DNA of 8,166 nt from Cytophagaceae bacterium (GTDB lineage: Bacteria > Bacteroidota > Bacteroidia > Cytophagales > Spirosomataceae), in the NCBI GenBank assembly GCA_947459055.1, contig CANHCG010000064.1, positions 1 to 8,166 of the forward strand, given 5' to 3'. The notes beneath the pieces were generated by a model. It saw only the letters and a list, made by a program, of their open reading frames with translations, ran no database searches and was not told the origin of the DNA. Positions 6,451-8,166 of this stretch are shown piece by piece. Each line of letters starts with the position of its first letter. Position 1 is the first letter of the stretch. The position numbers were made by a program, and so were the translations under genes.

Positions 6451-8166
6451 TTCTTCTAATTCCTTATATTTTGCTGGTGCGACACCTGATTCCTTCATGG
6501 ATGAAATAATTAAATTCATTTCATACAAGGCGATTTGGATGTTGCGTTCATTGCTACGAATTCCTCCCGTCAAATAATAATCGAGCGCCTTCGAATTCCG
6601 ACGAACCATCACATTCGCCATCTCAAGCGCTTTCTTTTCATCCCCAGCAGTCAAATACAATCCCACCATACTCGCTGAAAATTGATCGTATGGAATCACC
6701 TTATCAGGCATCACTTGTTCTAAATGTGCTAATACACGTTTAGCCATTGGAATATTTCCCTCGCGGATTAATTGATCCGCTAAACGATAAATACCTAAGC
6801 GCAAAGTCACACTCGGAATACCCATATAAAAATCACCATGGTAATAAATACTCGGGTCATTTAAGCCACGCCAGAACATTTTATGTAACATATTATCCGA
6901 CATCACTTTTGTATTCACGAAACCATCCTTGGCACCCGAAATTTTAAAAGGCATCAAGCGATAGGCATAACCCTCCAATTGCATACTTTCTTTCAAACCC
7001 AAATACTGCTCATTCGGCAAAGTCGCAGCGAAATAAATCGGTCGCTTCCAACCAGAAACAGCATTATTTGAAATGACTTCCAATTGAACCATTTCACCTT
7101 TGAAAATATTCTTCGATGGTAATTTCCATCCCAAACGATCCGATAAAAAAGGCACAAATTCCTTCGGAAACCAAGCGGATTTAGCGACCTCAGCTGCATT
7201 CACCGGAATCACTAAGGAATCCGATGGGAAAGTATTAATCGTTTCACCACTCTGCGTTTGTGCTTGAATCCGAGGATCATCTTTGTGCAATAAATCTAAA
7301 TAATCTGGCAAGGACATGCCTGAAATGTTTGGATTTTCATTGTACATGATTTGATCATTGACGCCTTCTAAGAATTGGTCCTTGGTCAATTTAATCGGTA
7401 AAGCCTCTGACAAATAGGTCTTACGCTTCATTTGATCCACATACCAATCTGTTCCGAGCAGAGATAAATTACACACCCGAACATCCGTCCGGAAGCCTTC
7501 GACCTCTTGAACGTACCACAATGGGAAGGTATCGTTATCCCCGCCTGTGAATAAGATGGCATTCGGCGCGCAAGAATTTAACAAGTTTTTAGCAAAATCA
7601 ATTTGATGATAACGCTTGCTGCGGTCATGATCGTCCCAATTTTGTTGGGCCAATACCACCGGTGCGGCCAAGCCTAAAACGGCTAAAACAGCCCAACGAA
7701 CTTGTTTCGAAGCGATGAATTTACCAAGCCATTCGGCCAATTGCATAATGCCCAATCCCGCCCAAATAGCCAAGAAATAAAAGGATCCCACATAGATATA
7801 ATCTCGTTCCCTTGGCTCGACTGGCGGTGAATTTAAGTATACAACTAAGGCCACGCCAGTTAATACAAACATTAAAATCGTGACTAAAAAGTCCTTTTCA
7901 TTTTTACGATACAATAAATAAAAACCTAAAAGGACTAAAATAATAGGCAGGTAATAGTAATTGTTTCTAGCCTTATTTTCCCGGACTAAATCGGGCAATT
8001 TAGAAGTATCCTCGAAGGCATTGATCGCCCAGGCATCTTGCTGATCCCCTTCCCGGCCTACAAAATTCCAAAGCAAATAACGCATATACATATGCCCCAT
8101 TTGATGGCTGAACATGAAACGGAGGTTATCTCCGAAACTTGGTTTTTGGCCTGCAGGAATGCCTAA
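6418..8166 (-). CDS. DUF2723 family membrane protein, protein O-mannosyltransferase-like (C-terminal part; cut by right edge)
   Basis: The frame is open from the right edge (reading LGIPAGQKPSFGDNLRF) to a TAA at 6420-6418, giving 582 residues with the N-terminus missing. An internal Met at 8115 is unlikely to be the true start, since the frame continues upstream in family-like sequence. The DUF2723 hallmarks are HMYMRYLLWNFVGRE, the strongly conserved PPVEPRERDYIYVGSFYF, QQNWDDHDRS and FTGGDNDTFPLWY. About four hydrophobic segments are visible (roughly residues 70-87, 93-111, 123-143 and 157-173), then a long soluble region that I expect on the periplasmic side and that ends in a helical, TPR-like tail (GNIPMAKRVLAHLEQV, GDEKKALEMANVMVRR). 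Human TMEM260, which carries this domain, is a protein O-mannosyltransferase, so a role in glycosylating exported proteins is a reasonable inference. The catalytic GT-C core would be in the missing part. It converges on dnaJ with 19 bases between stops. Confidence 0.88.
   Translation of the reverse strand, partial: LGIPAGQKPSFGDNLRFMFSHQMGHMYMRYLLWNFVGREGDQQDAWAINAFEDTSKLPDLVRENKARNNYYYLPIILVLLGFYLLYRKNEKDFLVTILMFVLTGVALVVYLNSPPVEPRERDYIYVGSFYFLAIWAGLGIMQLAEWLGKFIASKQVRWAVLAVLGLAAPVVLAQQNWDDHDRSKRYHQIDFAKNLLNSCAPNAILFTGGDNDTFPLWYVQEVEGFRTDVRVCNLSLLGTDWYVDQMKRKTYLSEALPIKLTKDQFLEGVNDQIMYNENPNISGMSLPDYLDLLHKDDPRIQAQTQSGETINTFPSDSLVIPVNAAEVAKSAWFPKEFVPFLSDRLGWKLPSKNIFKGEMVQLEVISNNAVSGWKRPIYFAATLPNEQYLGLKESMQLEGYAYRLMPFKISGAKDGFVNTKVMSDNMLHKMFWRGLNDPSIYYHGDFYMGIPSVTLRLGIYRLADQLIREGNIPMAKRVLAHLEQVMPDKVIPYDQFSASMVGLYLTAGDEKKALEMANVMVRRNSKALDYYLTGGIRSNERNIQIALYEMNLIISSMKESGVAPAKYKELEEMFTAQMSKVQ

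Noticed and set aside
6418..8115. Treating the Met at 8115 as the true start of the DUF2723 protein
   Set aside because: The frame stays open to the window edge with family-like residues, and DUF2723 proteins need a larger N-terminal membrane core.

Overview
The window looks like chromosomal DNA of a Bacteroidota bacterium. I lean towards Cytophagales or a relative, but the exact lineage is a guess. Three things support this. First, the gene families are typical: a Reg_prop/Y_Y_Y sensor, a GntR regulator with a sugar-binding-protein-like effector domain, and a DUF2723 membrane protein. Second, no Shine-Dalgarno sequence is visible before any start. Third, three TAnnTTTG boxes, the -7 element of the Bacteroidota housekeeping sigma factor, sit just upstream of genes. 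Base composition is moderately AT-rich and even, with no sign of a mobile element, tRNA, rRNA or CRISPR array.

Left part (1-2392, minus strand): the N-terminal 797 codons of a large periplasmic beta-propeller sensor of the hybrid two-component type, cut by the left edge just after the Y_Y_Y domain. A 223-base intergenic region (2393-2615) with several small dyads and one TAnnTTTG box separates it from a divergent GntR-family regulator (2616-3644, plus). The regulator converges on queG (3674-4612, minus), encoding epoxyqueuosine reductase. The two share a hairpin terminator that overlaps the queG stop codon.

Middle: a 100-base divergent promoter region (4613-4712) carries one TAnnTTTG box for each direction. 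It drives queG leftwards and the grpE-dnaJ chaperone operon (4713-6398) rightwards. GrpE and DnaJ are the co-chaperones of DnaK (Hsp70): DnaJ delivers clients and stimulates ATP hydrolysis, and GrpE exchanges the nucleotide. dnaK is not in the window.

Right part (6418-8166, minus): the C-terminal 582 residues of a DUF2723 (protein O-mannosyltransferase-like) membrane protein, cut by the right edge. It converges on dnaJ with only 19 bases between the stop codons. A perfect 13-bp inverted repeat there has one arm inside the DUF2723 coding sequence and its T-tract over the dnaJ stop.

Most of the window is well-known housekeeping and signalling content. I do not see a convincing new system. The points worth a second look are the interlocked terminators, the very short leaders at queG/grpE, the dyads between the sensor and the GntR gene, and the unknown output domain of the truncated sensor.
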